A DNA stretch of 45,328 nt from an uncultured Rhodospirillaceae bacterium (GTDB taxonomy: Bacteria > Pseudomonadota > Alphaproteobacteria > SP197). Every line of letters begins with the position of its first letter. Positions within the stretch are counted from its first letter, which is position 1. The stretch lies in the NCBI GenBank assembly GCA_937880925.1, contig CALGGB010000136.1, positions 1-45,328 on the forward strand. The letters are read 5' to 3'. A program made the translations under genes and the position numbers. This document shows, piece after piece, positions 1 to 9,539 of the stretch. The notes below the pieces were generated by a model. That model did not search any database and was not told the DNA's origin. It saw only the letters and a program-made list of their open reading frames with translations.

Positions 1-2
1 AG

Positions 3-119
3 AAGGCTGCCGCCAAGAAGGCTCCGGCCAAGAAGGCCGCCCCGAAGAAGGCTGCTGCCAAGAAGGCCCCGGCCAAGAAGGCTCCGGCCAAAAAGGCTGC
101 CGCCAAGAAGAAGTCTTAA
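3..119 (+). CDS. Lys/Ala/Pro-rich C-terminal tail of an unidentified protein (partial)
   Basis: Only the last 38 codons are in the window; the frame beginning at base 3 is open and ends with TAA at 117-119. The visible part is almost entirely Lys, Ala and Pro in a repeating AAKKAPAKK pattern, ending KKKS. Such tails are typical of histone H1-like nucleoid proteins and of some DNA-binding proteins with basic C-terminal extensions, so nucleic-acid binding is a reasonable inference. The body of the protein lies outside the window and I cannot name it. In many bacteria murD sits directly upstream of ftsW, and a KKA tail is not a MurD feature, so an extra gene seems to occupy this position. It ends 22 nt before ftsW. 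Confidence 0.75.
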   Translation, partial: KAAAKKAPAKKAAPKKAAAKKAPAKKAPAKKAAAKKKS

Positions 120-141
120 GGGCGGAGGTCGACGGTAGCGC

Positions 142-1266
142 ATGACAACGTTTGCCCGCACGGACCGCAGCGTACTTGGGCGGTGGTGGTGGACGGTCGA
201 CAGGTGGACCCTGGCTGCCGTGATCGTACTCATGCTTTCGGGCGTGGTGCTGATCATGGCGGCCAGCCCCGCTGTGGCCGAACGCATCGGTGCCGATGCC
301 TTCCACTTCGTCCGCAGGCACTTCGTCTTTCTTGTGCCTGCGGTCGGGCTGCTGCTCGCCGTATCGCTGCTGTCGCCTCGCGGTGTCAGACGCGCTGCCG
401 TTTTGGTTTTTGTGTTGTCCGTCGCCATGCTGGTGGTGACGCCGATCATCGGGAATGAGATCAAGGGGGCACGCCGCTGGATCTCGATCGGCGCCTTTTC
501 GCTGCAGGCTTCGGAATTCGTCAAGCCGGCCTTCGCGGTCGTGGCAGCCTGGTTGTTTTCGGAAGCGAAACGTACGCCAGGTTTCCCCGGCTACTGGGTC
601 TCGGCGTTTCTGGCCGCCATGGTTGTCGCGCTGCTGATCTGGCAGCCCGACTTCGGCATGACGGTCACGGTGCTTACAATCTGGGGCGGCCAGCTGTTCC
701 TGGCCGGCCTGCCCCTCATTTTTGTCGTCGGCATGAGCGTCCTTGGCGTCGCGGGGCTGGCTGCAGGCTATTTCTTCCTGCCGCACGTCACCGAGCGCAT
801 CGACAGCTTCCTCAACCCTGCCTCGGGCGACAACTACCAGATCGACACGGCGATCCGGGCTTTCGAGTCCGGCGGCGTGCTGGGTCGCGGACCGGGCGAG
901 GGGGTCGTCAAGGACGTTCTGCCCGACGCCCACTCCGACTTCATCTTTGCCGTGGCGGGTGAGGAGTTCGGCCTGCTGGCCTGTCTCCTGCTGCTCGGCC
1001 TCTTCGCCTTCATCGCCCTGCGCGGCTTCAACCGCATGACGCAGGAGAAGGATCTCTTCGTCATGCTCGCCGTCGCCGGACTGCTCATCCAGTTCAGCAT
1101 GCAGGCGATCGTCAACATGGCGGTTTCACTGCGTCTGGTGCCGTCCACCGGCATGACCCTGCCCTTCGTTTCCTATGGTGGTTCGTCGCTGATCTCGGTG
1201 GCTCTGGGCATGGGCATGATGCTGGCGCTGACCCGCCGCCGGCCCGAACACGGGATATCGGCATGA
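142..1266 (+). CDS. ftsW: Lipid II polymerase / division protein FtsW
   Basis: SEDS-family integral membrane protein of 374 aa. In the family it polymerises lipid II into septal peptidoglycan together with its partner FtsI/PBP3. The sequence shows about ten hydrophobic segments, the first at residues 24-41, and a long periplasmic loop around residues 220-260. The SEDS C-terminal signature is present (TGMTLPFVSYGGSS, near residue 340), and a short basic cytoplasmic tail follows ([10 protein letters not shown]). The start ATG at 142 follows a GGAGG-containing stretch at about 123. Its stop overlaps the murG start as ATGA, which implies translational coupling. FtsW rather than RodA is called because of the position directly before murG in a dcw cluster. 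Confidence 0.96.
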   Translation: MTTFARTDRSVLGRWWWTVDRWTLAAVIVLMLSGVVLIMAASPAVAERIGADAFHFVRRHFVFLVPAVGLLLAVSLLSPRGVRRAAVLVFVLSVAMLVVTPIIGNEIKGARRWISIGAFSLQASEFVKPAFAVVAAWLFSEAKRTPGFPGYWVSAFLAAMVVALLIWQPDFGMTVTVLTIWGGQLFLAGLPLIFVVGMSVLGVAGLAAGYFFLPHVTERIDSFLNPASGDNYQIDTAIRAFESGGVLGRGPGEGVVKDVLPDAHSDFIFAVAGEEFGLLACLLLLGLFAFIALRGFNRMTQEKDLFVMLAVAGLLIQFSMQAIVNMAVSLRLVPSTGMTLPFVSYGGSSLISVALGMGMMLALTRRRPEHGISA

Positions 1267-2396
1267 GCGGACCCGTCATCATTGCAGCCGGGGGAACCGG
1301 CGGCCATCTCTTCCCCGCCCGCGCGCTGGCCGAGGAGCTGCTGGGTCGCGGCCGTGCGGTTGTCGCGGTGACCGACCGGCGCGGTGGCGACATCGCCAAC
1401 GGCCTGGAAGGCATGCCGGTTCACCGCTTGCGCGCCTCCGCCCTGTCGGGCCGCGGTCTGGCGGGCAAGATTTCCGGTGCGGTCGATCTGCTGATCGGCA
1501 CCCTGGAGGCACGCCGCCTGCTGCGCCGCCTGCAACCCTCCGCCGTGGTCGGCTTTGGCGGTTATCCTAGCGTGCCGCCGCTGTATGCCGCCCAGCGCCT
1601 GGGCATCCGTACCGCCATTCATGAACAGAATGCTGTGCTGGGTCGCGCCAACCGGTTGCTCGCCGGCCGTGTCGACCTGATTGCGACATCCTTTGAAACC
1701 ACCGCCGGCCTTGATGGCGCCGCCGCCTCGCGCGTGATGCTGACCGGCAATCCCGTGCGCTCCGAGATCGCCGCGCTTCATCATGGTGCCTACCGGGCAC
1801 CCAACGGCGACGGCCGCCTGCGTGTGCTGGTGTTCGGTGGCAGCCAGGGTGCGCGTATCCTCAGCCAGGTCATGCCGGCTGCGCTGGAAACGCTTCCGGC
1901 CGGAGCACGCGAGCGCTTCGTCCTGGTGCAGCAGTGCCGCCCGGAGGATGTCGCGGCCGTCGCGGAGACCTATGCTCGCCTGGGCGTTGCTGCCGATATC
2001 GCGCCCTTCTTCCACGATATGGCCGCGCGGCTGGAAGCTGCCCAGCTTGTCATCTGCCGCGCCGGCGCCTCGACGGTGGCCGAGCTTTCCGCCGCCGGCC
2101 GTCCCGCGCTTCTGGTGCCGTACCGCTTTGCCACGGACGACCATCAGGCCGCCAATGCCCGTGCGGCCGAAGCCGATGGCGCGGCCTGGCTGATGCCCGA
2201 GGACGCCTTCACGCCCGAGGCCGTGGCCGCGCGCCTCGAGGCCCTGGTCGCCTGTCCGCGCCAGCTTGTCGAAGCCGCCGACGCGGCGCATCGCCGTGGC
2301 CGTCCTGCCGCCGCCGCCACGCTCGCCGATGCGGTCGAGCGCCTGATCCCGGCCAACGGCAACCACGGCCCCACGATCAGGAAGGCCGCGGCATGA
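1263..2396 (+). CDS. murG: UDP-GlcNAc--lipid I GlcNAc transferase MurG
   Basis: GT28-family glycosyltransferase of 377 aa. It adds GlcNAc from UDP-GlcNAc to lipid I at the inner face of the cytoplasmic membrane to give lipid II. Motifs seen in order are the N-terminal glycine loop [12 protein letters not shown] (residues 7-18), [11 protein letters not shown] (about 97), [14 protein letters not shown] (about 120), the second-domain loop [12 protein letters not shown] (about 190) and the donor-binding segment [18 protein letters not shown] (about 262). Length is normal for the family. It begins with an ATGA overlap with ftsW and ends with an ATGA overlap with murC, so it is embedded in a translationally coupled operon. 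Confidence 0.96.
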   Translation: MSGPVIIAAGGTGGHLFPARALAEELLGRGRAVVAVTDRRGGDIANGLEGMPVHRLRASALSGRGLAGKISGAVDLLIGTLEARRLLRRLQPSAVVGFGGYPSVPPLYAAQRLGIRTAIHEQNAVLGRANRLLAGRVDLIATSFETTAGLDGAAASRVMLTGNPVRSEIAALHHGAYRAPNGDGRLRVLVFGGSQGARILSQVMPAALETLPAGARERFVLVQQCRPEDVAAVAETYARLGVAADIAPFFHDMAARLEAAQLVICRAGASTVAELSAAGRPALLVPYRFATDDHQAANARAAEADGAAWLMPEDAFTPEAVAARLEALVACPRQLVEAADAAHRRGRPAAAATLADAVERLIPANGNHGPTIRKAAA

Positions 2397-3826
2397 GACA
2401 GCGTCCGGCAGATCTTGGCCCCATCCACTTTGTCGGCATCGGCGGCATCGGCATGAGCGGCATTGCCGAGGTGCTGCACAACCTGGGCTACCGCGTCACC
2501 GGCAGCGATGTCGCCGACGGTGCGAACGTGCTGCGCCTGCGCGACCTCGGCATTGAGGTGGCCATCGGACACGCCGCCGAAAACGTTGGCGAGGCCGCGG
2601 TTGTGGTGACATCTTCTGCGGTCAAGGCCGGCAATCCGGAGGTCGAGGAGTCGCGCCGTCGCTGGATTCCGGTGGTGCGCCGTGCCGAGATGCTGGGCGA
2701 ACTGATGCGTCTGAAGCGGGCGATCGCCGTGGGCGGTACCCATGGCAAGACGACAACCACCTCGATGATCGGCTGGCTGCTCGATCAGGCCGGGCTCGAT
2801 CCGACCGTGATCAACGGCGGCATCGTCAATGCCTATGGTTCCAACACACGCCTGGGCGAGGGCGAGTGGATGGTGGTCGAGGCCGATGAATCCGACGGCA
2901 GCTTCCTGCGTTTGCCTGCGACGGCGGTGATCGTCACCAACATCGATCCCGAACACCTGGAGCACTACGGCACCTTCGACGACATGCGCCATGCCTACGA
3001 CGCCTTTGTCGGCAACATCCCGTTCTATGGCTTTGCCGCGCTGTGCATCGACCACCCTGAGGTGCAGGCCCTGGTCGGCCGCGTCACGGACCGCCGCATC
3101 GTCACCTACGGCCTTTCGCAGCAGGCCGACGTGCGCGGCGCCAATCTGAAGCTGTGCAACGGCGGCTACAGCTTCGATGCCGTGCTGACGGACCGCGTCA
3201 CGCGCAAGTCGCGCACCATCAAGGGCCTCTACCTGCCGATGTGGGGCCAGCACAACGTCACCAATGCGCTGACCTGCGTCGTTGCCGCCCAGGAACTCGG
3301 CATCCCCGACAAGGTGCTGGCCGACGCGCTGGCAAGCTTCGGTGGCGTCAAGCGTCGCTTCACGCGCACCGGCGAGGTCGGCGGCGTCACCGTGATCGAC
3401 GACTACGGCCATCATCCCGTGGAGATCGCCGCGGTGCTGGGTGCTGCGCGCGAGGCCTTCCAGGGGCGTGTCGTGGCTGTTGTGCAGCCCCATCGCTTCA
3501 GCCGCCTTTCGGGTCTGTGGGATGATTTCTGCACCTGCTTCAACGATGCCGATACGGTGATCGTGGCCGATGTCTATCCGGCGGGCGAGGCGCCCATAGC
3601 CGGCATCGACCGCGAGCATTTCGTCGATGCCCTGCGCGCCCGCGGTCATCGCCATGTCGAATCCCTTGCCGACCCCGCCGATCTGCCCGCGCTGATCGCG
3701 CGTCTGACCAGTGCGTCGGATGCGGTGATCTGCCTGGGCGCCGGCTCCATCAGCGCCTGGGCCAATGCCCTTCCGGCCAACCTGCGCGCGCTCAAGGCCT
3801 CCGCATCCGTCGCGGAGGCATCGTGA
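2393..3826 (+). CDS. murC: UDP-N-acetylmuramate--L-alanine ligase MurC
   Basis: Mur ligase of 477 aa catalysing ATP-dependent addition of L-Ala to UDP-MurNAc in the cytoplasm. The N-terminal Rossmann segment [16 protein letters not shown] lies at residues 11-26. The ATP-binding P-loop [12 protein letters not shown] is near residue 116, the central [11 protein letters not shown] motif near 182, and the C-terminal domain motif [10 protein letters not shown] near 342. The open frame extends far upstream (to 1934), but MurC homology starts at [13 protein letters not shown]. The ATG at 2393 overlaps the murG stop as ATGA, which fixes the start there. The stop TGA overlaps the start of murB. Confidence 0.96.
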   Translation: MRQRPADLGPIHFVGIGGIGMSGIAEVLHNLGYRVTGSDVADGANVLRLRDLGIEVAIGHAAENVGEAAVVVTSSAVKAGNPEVEESRRRWIPVVRRAEMLGELMRLKRAIAVGGTHGKTTTTSMIGWLLDQAGLDPTVINGGIVNAYGSNTRLGEGEWMVVEADESDGSFLRLPATAVIVTNIDPEHLEHYGTFDDMRHAYDAFVGNIPFYGFAALCIDHPEVQALVGRVTDRRIVTYGLSQQADVRGANLKLCNGGYSFDAVLTDRVTRKSRTIKGLYLPMWGQHNVTNALTCVVAAQELGIPDKVLADALASFGGVKRRFTRTGEVGGVTVIDDYGHHPVEIAAVLGAAREAFQGRVVAVVQPHRFSRLSGLWDDFCTCFNDADTVIVADVYPAGEAPIAGIDREHFVDALRARGHRHVESLADPADLPALIARLTSASDAVICLGAGSISAWANALPANLRALKASASVAEAS

Positions 3827-4755
3827 TGGCCGCCGTGGCAAACGACATCCTCACCCGCCTGCCCGTGGTCCGTGGTGCCTATCGCAGCCATGCCGATCTG
3901 GCCGCGACCACCTGGTTCCGCGTCGGCGGCAAGGCCGAGGTGCTGTTCAAGCCGGCCGACGAGGCCGATCTCGCCACCTTCATGGCCAACCGCCCGCTCG
4001 ACCTGCCGGTCACGGTCATCGGAGTCGGCTCCAATCTTCTGGTGCGCGACGGCGGCATCCCGGGCGTCGTTATCCGCCTGGGCCGGGGCTTCGCCGAGAT
4101 CGAAACCGACGGCACGCGGGTCGTTGCCGGCGCCGGCGCGCTCGATCTCAACGTCGCTCGGGTCGCGGCCGATGCCGGCATCGCCGGTCTCGAATTCCTC
4201 GTCGGCGTGCCCGGCACCATGGGCGGCGCGGTACGCATGAACGCCGGTGCCTACGGCGCCGAGCTGAAGGATGTGCTGGTCAGCGCCCGGGCGGTCGATC
4301 CCCGCGGCGGCCGCCACGAACTCGACCCCGAACATCTCGGCCACGGTTATCGCTCCAGCAGCGTGCCCGAAGGCTGGATCTTCACCCAGGCGGTGCTGCA
4401 GGGCACGGTCGGCGTTGCCGCCGCGATCCAGGCCCGCATGGCCGAAATCCAGGACGCCCGCCAGCAGACCCAGCCCGTGCGTTCGCGCACCGGCGGCAGC
4501 ACCTTCAGGAACCCGGAAGGCTACAAGGCCTGGGAACTGATCGAGCGCGCCGGCTGCCGAGGCCTGCGCCGCGGTGACGCCATGGTCAGCGAGCAGCACT
4601 GCAACTTCCTGATCAACACCGGCAGCGCCACGGCCACCGAGCTTGAGGCTCTGGGCGAGGAGGTGCGCCGCCGTGTCGCCGACGCCACCGGCATTGTGCT
4701 CGACTGGGAGATCCGCCGCATCGGCCGCCGTCCCGGGCCGGGAGGCGTGGGATGA
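3826..4755 (+). CDS. murB: UDP-N-acetylenolpyruvoylglucosamine reductase MurB
   Basis: FAD-dependent enzyme of 309 aa that reduces UDP-GlcNAc-enolpyruvate to UDP-MurNAc with NADPH. Visible motifs are the FAD-binding stretch GVGSNLLVRDGGIPGVVIRLG (about residues 65-86), GVPGTMGGAVRMNAGAYG (about 126-143), and the substrate/active-site region RTGGSTFRNPEG (about 224) followed by AWELIERAG and a late HCNFLINTG motif. An in-frame GTG at 3823 is also possible. I prefer ATG 3826 because GGAGG at 3814-3818 is then 7 nt away. Start and murC stop share one base (TGATG). It ends with an ATGA overlap with ddl. Confidence 0.95.
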   Translation: MAAVANDILTRLPVVRGAYRSHADLAATTWFRVGGKAEVLFKPADEADLATFMANRPLDLPVTVIGVGSNLLVRDGGIPGVVIRLGRGFAEIETDGTRVVAGAGALDLNVARVAADAGIAGLEFLVGVPGTMGGAVRMNAGAYGAELKDVLVSARAVDPRGGRHELDPEHLGHGYRSSSVPEGWIFTQAVLQGTVGVAAAIQARMAEIQDARQQTQPVRSRTGGSTFRNPEGYKAWELIERAGCRGLRRGDAMVSEQHCNFLINTGSATATELEALGEEVRRRVADATGIVLDWEIRRIGRRPGPGGVG

Positions 4756-5672
4756 GCAAGCATGTCGTCGTGCTCATGGGCGGCTGGAGCGCCGAGCGAG
4801 AAGTCTCCCTGGTCAGCGGGCGCGCCTGTGCCGCGGCTTTGGAGCGGGCGGGTTATCGCGTCACGTCCATCGATGTCGATCGCGATATCGCGCGAACGCT
4901 CAGCGATCTCGACTGCCGCCCCGATGTGGTCTTCAACGCCCTCCACGGCCGCTGGGGTGAGGACGGCTGCATCCAGGGTCTGCTCGAGATCCTGGGGCTG
5001 CCCTATACCCACTCCGGGCCGATGGCATCGGCCCTGGCGATGAACAAGGAAGTCGCCAAGCATGTCTTCGTCGGTGCCGGCATCCCCTGCGCAGAAGGCG
5101 TGGTGGTGACCCGGGACCAGCTCGGCAAGACCGCGCCGTTGCCGCGACCCTTTGTGGTCAAGCCCAACCGCGAGGGTTCCAGCGTCGGCGTCCGCCTGGT
5201 GCTGCGCCAGGACAACGACGACCGTCTGCTGGAAGAGGACTTCAGCCATGGCGACGAGGTCATGGTCGAAAGCTATGTTCCGGGTCGGGAGCTCTCCGTT
5301 GCCGTCATGGGCGACAAGGCGCTTGCCGTCACCGAGATCGTCACCGACGAGGGTTTCTACGACTACCGCGCCAAGTACGCCCCCGGCGGCTCGCGCCATG
5401 TCGTGCCGGCCGCGATCCATGCCGATGCCTACCGCGCTGCCATGGACCATGCGCTCACCGCGCATCGCGCGCTGGACTGCCGCGGCGTCACCCGTGCCGA
5501 CTTCCGTTACGACGACACCGCCGGCGAACCCGGCCGTCTCTGCCTGCTGGAGATCAACACCCAGCCCGGCATGACGCCGACCTCGCTGGTGCCCGAGCAG
5601 GCTGCACACGGCGGCATGCCGTTCGGCGAACTGGTGTCCTGGATGGTGGAGCATGCGCGATGCGACGCCTGA
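4752..5672 (+). CDS. ddl: D-alanine--D-alanine ligase
   Basis: ATP-grasp ligase of 306 aa making the D-Ala-D-Ala dipeptide for the peptidoglycan stem. The N-terminal motif MGGWSAEREVSL is at residues 9-20. HGRWGEDGCIQGLLE is near residue 65, PFVVKPNREGSSVGV near 134 (ATP-binding Lys and flexible loop), and CLLEINTQPGMTPTSLVPEQAA near 265 (Mg/ATP ligands and substrate-carboxylate contact). Length and motifs match DdlB. It starts at ATG 4752 overlapping the murB stop, preceded by GGGAGG. Its 3' end overlaps ftsQ by 13 nt. The position in the dcw cluster supports the ddlB orthologue. Confidence 0.95.
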   Translation: MSKHVVVLMGGWSAEREVSLVSGRACAAALERAGYRVTSIDVDRDIARTLSDLDCRPDVVFNALHGRWGEDGCIQGLLEILGLPYTHSGPMASALAMNKEVAKHVFVGAGIPCAEGVVVTRDQLGKTAPLPRPFVVKPNREGSSVGVRLVLRQDNDDRLLEEDFSHGDEVMVESYVPGRELSVAVMGDKALAVTEIVTDEGFYDYRAKYAPGGSRHVVPAAIHADAYRAAMDHALTAHRALDCRGVTRADFRYDDTAGEPGRLCLLEINTQPGMTPTSLVPEQAAHGGMPFGELVSWMVEHARCDA

Positions 5673-6523
5673 TGGGAAAGACGCAGAAGGCCGCCAGGGC
5701 CGCAACCCGCGAGCGCAGCGCCACCATGGTCTGGCGCCGTCGACTGCTGCGTGCCCTGCCTGCCGGGCTGCCGGTGCTGGCCGCCCTCGTGCTCGCCGGC
5801 TGGGTCGTGTTGGGCGGCGTTGGCCAGCAGCGCATGGATGCCGCTGCGAGGCTGTTCGACGAGGTTGCGGCCGACGCCGGTCTCACGGTTGAGCGTGTGC
5901 TGGTGGACGGGCGCCTGCGTACCGATCGCCAGTCGCTGATCGATGCCCTGGGTGTCGAGATCGGCGCGCCGATCCTGGGCGTCGAGATCGGCACGGCGCG
6001 CGCCCGTGTCGGTGCCCTGCCGTGGATTCGCGAGGTCACCGTGGAACGCCGCCTGCCCGATACGCTGCTGGTGCGTATCGTGGAGCGCCGCCCACTGGCG
6101 ATCTGGCAGAACGAGGGTGCGATCTCGGTCGTGGATGTCGATGGCCAGGTGATCGACGGCGCCCGGCCCCGCGATTTCCCCGAGCTGCTGCTGGTCGTCG
6201 GCCCCGATGCCCCGGCCATGGCCGCCGAACTGCTGGCCGTGATGGCCCGTACGCCCGATCTCAGCACCCGCGTCACCGCGGCGGTGCGGGTCGGGGGGCG
6301 CCGCTGGAACCTGAAGCTCGACGACGGCATCGAGGTGCAGCTCCCCGAGGACCAACTGGGCGAGGCCTGGCGCATGCTGGTCGATCTGGATCGCGCCGAA
6401 CAGCTTCTGGCGCGCGATGTCCAGTCGGTCGATCTGCGCCTGCCCGACCGCCTGGTCCTGCGCCTGACGCCGGATGCACAAGCCCGCATGGCCCGGTCCG
6501 AGGTCGAGGGTGAGGACACATGA
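5660..6523 (+). CDS. ftsQ: Cell division protein FtsQ
   Basis: Bitopic inner-membrane protein of 287 aa. In the divisome it links the cytoplasmic ring to septal wall synthesis, with FtsB/FtsL as partners. A basic cytoplasmic N-terminus (about 30 aa) is followed by one membrane segment (about residues 33-53) and then a POTRA domain (about 70-140; FxxVxxVxVDGRLRTD-like start and PWIREVTVERRLPDTL). The FtsQ C-terminal beta domain follows, with AIWQNEGAISVVDVDGQVI near 150. GGAG 8 nt upstream supports ATG 5660; another ATG at 5672 overlaps the ddl stop (TGATG) but lacks a clear ribosome site. Sequence divergence is normal for FtsQ. Confidence 0.93.
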   Translation: MRRLMGKTQKAARAATRERSATMVWRRRLLRALPAGLPVLAALVLAGWVVLGGVGQQRMDAAARLFDEVAADAGLTVERVLVDGRLRTDRQSLIDALGVEIGAPILGVEIGTARARVGALPWIREVTVERRLPDTLLVRIVERRPLAIWQNEGAISVVDVDGQVIDGARPRDFPELLLVVGPDAPAMAAELLAVMARTPDLSTRVTAAVRVGGRRWNLKLDDGIEVQLPEDQLGEAWRMLVDLDRAEQLLARDVQSVDLRLPDRLVLRLTPDAQARMARSEVEGEDT

Positions 6524-6533
6524 GGAGAACGAC

Positions 6534-7778
6534 GTGACGAGCCTCGGACCCATCGCAGCCATTGATGTCGGCAGCACCAAGACGGCCTGTTTCGTCGCGC
6601 GCGCCGACGACAACGGCGGTCTGCGTGTCGTTGGCATCGGCTGTCAGGCTTCGCGCGGGATCCAGGCAGGCACCATCGTCAACATGGAGGCTGCCGAGCA
6701 GTCCATCGCAGCGGCCGTCAACGCCGCCGAAGAGATGGCGGGCGAAACCCTGCGCCAGGTCTGGCTCAACGTTTCGGGCGGCCAGCCGCGCTCCAGCTCC
6801 GTCGCGGTCGATGTCACGATCGCCGGTCACGCCGTTGGCGATGCCGACCTGCGCCGCATCATGCAGCACAGCCGCCAGGCCATCGACACCACCGAACGCG
6901 CCGTGATTCACGCCATGCCGGTGGGATACTCCATCGATGGCAACCGCGGCATCCGCGACCCTCGCGGCATGGTCGGCGACCGTCTGGGCGTGAACGTGCA
7001 TCTGGTCACGGTGGGCGAGGGGCCGCTCGCCAACCTGGAGACCTGCGTCTCGCGCTGCCATCTCGATATCGCGGGTCGTGTCTCCACACCCTATGCCTCT
7101 GCCTTGGCCTCCCTGGTCAAGGACGAGATGGATCTGGGCGTCACGGTGCTCGACATGGGCGGCGGCACGACCTCGGTCGCGGTCTTCTTCGATGGCGACT
7201 GCATCCACGTCGACATGGTTCCCGTCGGCGGCCAGCACGTCACCAACGACATCGCCCGTGTGCTCTCGACCCCGGCCGAAAAGGCCGAGCGGCTGAAGAC
7301 GCTCTACGGCAGTGCGCTGGGCTGCGCCGACGACGACCGCGAAATGATCGACGTGCCGCTGATCGGCGAGGCCGAAGGCTCGGGCATCAACCAGGTTCCG
7401 CGTTCCATGCTCACCAGCATCATCCGGCCGCGCATCGAGGAAACGGTAGAGATGGTGAGGACGCGCCTTGCCGCCGCCGGACTCGACAAGCTCGGCGGCC
7501 GCCGCCTGGTGCTCACCGGTGGTGCCGCGCAGCTGCACGGCGCGCGCGATCTGGTCGGTCACATTCTGGGCAAGCAGGTCCGTGTCGGCCAGCCGCTCTG
7601 GCTCAAGGGCCTGGCGCAGGCGACCTCTGGCCCGGCCTTTGCGACCTGCGCGGGCCTGCTGCGCCATGCCGCGCGCGGCCGCGAGAACACCGAAATCGAT
7701 ATCGCCCAATGGCAGAACGCCGGCGGCCTCTTCGGCCGTTTCGGACGTCTCGGTCAGTGGCTGAGGGAGAATTTGTGA
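6534..7778 (+). CDS. ftsA: Cell division protein FtsA
   Basis: Actin-like ATPase of 414 aa that anchors FtsZ filaments to the membrane. Motifs are phosphate-1 IAAIDVGSTKTACFVAR (residues 6-22), phosphate-2 VLDMGGGTTSVAVFFDG (about 205-221) and the adenosine-binding LTGGAAQLHG (about 330-339). The last residues (FGRFGRLGQWLRENL) form a probable amphipathic membrane-targeting helix. The frame is open upstream to 6474, but those codons overlap ftsQ. GTG 6534 is chosen because AGGAG at 6523-6527 precedes it and homology begins immediately after. It ends 3 nt before the terminator-like hairpin at 7781. Confidence 0.95.
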   Translation: MTSLGPIAAIDVGSTKTACFVARADDNGGLRVVGIGCQASRGIQAGTIVNMEAAEQSIAAAVNAAEEMAGETLRQVWLNVSGGQPRSSSVAVDVTIAGHAVGDADLRRIMQHSRQAIDTTERAVIHAMPVGYSIDGNRGIRDPRGMVGDRLGVNVHLVTVGEGPLANLETCVSRCHLDIAGRVSTPYASALASLVKDEMDLGVTVLDMGGGTTSVAVFFDGDCIHVDMVPVGGQHVTNDIARVLSTPAEKAERLKTLYGSALGCADDDREMIDVPLIGEAEGSGINQVPRSMLTSIIRPRIEETVEMVRTRLAAAGLDKLGGRRLVLTGGAAQLHGARDLVGHILGKQVRVGQPLWLKGLAQATSGPAFATCAGLLRHAARGRENTEIDIAQWQNAGGLFGRFGRLGQWLRENL

Positions 7779-7780
7779 TG

Positions 7781-7816
7781 AGGAGGTTCCGCAATGCCCT
7801 GCGGAGTTCCTTTTTT
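7781..7816 (+). terminator. Terminator-like or attenuator hairpin between ftsA and ftsZ
   Basis: TTCCGCA (7788-7794) pairs with TGCGGAG (7800-7806, with one G-T pair) around a short loop. The outer AGGA (7781-7784) can pair with TCCT (7808-7811). A run of T follows to 7816. This has the form of an intrinsic terminator and lies 3 nt after the ftsA stop, 58 nt before ftsZ. A second hairpin follows at once, CCGACGG (7818-7824) with CCGTCGG (7830-7836). If it functions, ftsZ would be partly uncoupled from the upstream operon. Confidence 0.6.
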
Positions 7817-7873
7817 GCCGACGGGCGGGCCGTCGGTTCAAGGGCAGTCACTCAAGCGCTGGAGGCTTAAGGA

Positions 7874-9499
7874 ATGACCATCAATCTCGGGTTGCCCGAA
7901 ACCCAATGCCTGAAGCCGCGTATCACCGTCATCGGCGTCGGTGGCGCCGGCGGTAACGCGGTCAACAACATGATTGCGAGCGGGTTGAACGGCGTCGATT
8001 TCGTCGTCGCCAACACCGACGCGCAGGCTCTTGCCCATTCGGAGGCCGAGCGGCGTATCCAGCTTGGCGTGTCGATCACGCAGGGCCTGGGCGCAGGCTC
8101 GCGTCCCGACATCGGCAAGGCCGCGGCCGAAGAGGCCATGGAAGAGATCATGGAGCAGCTCATCGGCTCGCACATGGTCTTCGTCACCGCCGGTCTGGGC
8201 GGCGGCACCGGCACGGGTGCGACCCCGGTTGTGGCGCGTGCCGCGCGCGAGCAGGGTATGCTCACGGTCGGCGTCGTCACCAAGCCGTTCCACTTCGAGG
8301 GTGCCCAGCGCATGCGTCTGGCCGAGGAAGGCCTGCGCGAGCTGCAGCAGTTCGTCGATACCCTGATCATCATCCCCAACCAGAACCTGTTCCGCGTCGC
8401 CAATGACAAGACGACCTTCGCGGACGCGTTCAAGCTGGCCGACGACGTGCTTCACGCCGGCGTCCGCGGCGTCACCGACCTCATGGTCCAGCCCGGCCTG
8501 ATCAACCTCGACTTCGCGGACGTGCGTACCGTGATGAGCGAGATGGGCAAGGCCATGATGGGCACCGGCGAGGCCGAGGGCGAGCGTCGCGCGCTGGAGG
8601 CCGCCGAGGCCGCCATCGCCAACCCGCTGCTCGACGAGGTTTCGATGAAGGGCGCACGCGGCGTGCTCATCAACATCACCGGCGGTTCCGACATGACCCT
8701 GTTCGAGGTCGACGAGGCCGCGAACCGGATTCGCGAGGAGGTCGATCCCGACGCCAACATCATCTTCGGCGCCGCGTTCGACGAAGGCATGAACGGTTCC
8801 ATGCGGGTCTCGCTGGTTGCCACCGGCATCGAGGCCGAGGGCATGGCCGCCAATCCGGTCGGCCGTCCCGCGCTGACCGCCATCGCCGGCGGCCAGGCTC
8901 AGCGGGTCGCTTCGCCCGCACCCATGGCGGCCAATGTGATCGCGGCCAAGACCCAGGGCCAGCATGCCCTGGCGCTCGATACCTCGGCGGTTGCCGAGGA
9001 GCAGGCTGAACTGCAGGAAGTGGCCGACAACCCAGCGCCCGAGCCGGTTGCCGTCGCGCCCCAGCCTGCTGCTGCCCCGGCTCCCCGTGCCTTCTCCTTC
9101 CTTGGACGCACCGATACCCGTCCCGAGGCGGAATCCGAGAAGGCGGAAGGCGACAGCTTCATCCCCGAAGCCCCGGTCGCGGCGCCGCGCAAGCCTGCGG
9201 TCCAGCCGCAGCAGGCCGACCCGATGGGTTCGGCAGCGCTTGCCAACAATGGGGCCAAGGAGGCCCGCAAGCCCACGCTGTTCGAGCGGATGACCGGTCA
9301 GGGCCGTCACCGCGAGTCTGCGCGTCAGGAGCCTGAAATCCAGCAGGCTGCTGCCCCGCGTCCCGCCCCGGCGGCAGCCCAGCCTGCTCCGCGTCCGGCC
9401 CCGCAGCCGGCGCCGCAGGCAGAAGCCAGAATGGAAGTTCAGGCGGTTGAGGACGACGTTCTCGACATCCCGGCCTTCCTCCGTCGCCAGGCGAACTAA
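7874..9499 (+). CDS. ftsZ: Cell division GTPase FtsZ
   Basis: Tubulin-family GTPase of 541 aa that forms the cytokinetic ring. The nucleotide-binding core covers about residues 13-320 and shows [13 protein letters not shown] (about 18-30), the tubulin signature GLGGGTGTG (about 107-115) and the T7-type synergy segment [15 protein letters not shown] near 211. It is followed by a roughly 200-residue Ala/Pro/Gln-rich, probably disordered linker, as is usual in alphaproteobacteria. The conserved C-terminal peptide [14 protein letters not shown] would bind FtsA and other partners. The ATG at 7874 follows GGAGG at 7861-7865. Two hairpins upstream suggest its expression is set separately from ftsA. 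Confidence 0.97.
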   Translation: MTINLGLPETQCLKPRITVIGVGGAGGNAVNNMIASGLNGVDFVVANTDAQALAHSEAERRIQLGVSITQGLGAGSRPDIGKAAAEEAMEEIMEQLIGSHMVFVTAGLGGGTGTGATPVVARAAREQGMLTVGVVTKPFHFEGAQRMRLAEEGLRELQQFVDTLIIIPNQNLFRVANDKTTFADAFKLADDVLHAGVRGVTDLMVQPGLINLDFADVRTVMSEMGKAMMGTGEAEGERRALEAAEAAIANPLLDEVSMKGARGVLINITGGSDMTLFEVDEAANRIREEVDPDANIIFGAAFDEGMNGSMRVSLVATGIEAEGMAANPVGRPALTAIAGGQAQRVASPAPMAANVIAAKTQGQHALALDTSAVAEEQAELQEVADNPAPEPVAVAPQPAAAPAPRAFSFLGRTDTRPEAESEKAEGDSFIPEAPVAAPRKPAVQPQQADPMGSAALANNGAKEARKPTLFERMTGQGRHRESARQEPEIQQAAAPRPAPAAAQPAPRPAPQPAPQAEARMEVQAVEDDVLDIPAFLRRQAN

Positions 9500-9502
9500 G
9501 TA

Positions 9503-9539
9503 CCTGAAATCAGGATTGTTTTGCGCTGAAACATCCTGA
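9503..9539. promoter_or_regulatory. Inverted-repeat cluster just after ftsZ
   Basis: CCTGA (9503-9507) and TCAGG (9510-9514) form a small palindrome. The same TCAGGATTGTTT (9510-9521) also pairs with AAACATCCTGA (9529-9539), leaving one bulged base and a 7-nt loop. The two pairings are mutually exclusive. No T-run follows on the plus strand, so it is not a standard intrinsic terminator. It may be a 3' hairpin of the ftsZ mRNA or a protein site; the function is unknown. Confidence 0.45.

Noticed and set aside
1173-3841. Antisense frames across murG and murC
   Set aside because: They are reverse-strand shadows of two well-supported Mur enzymes.
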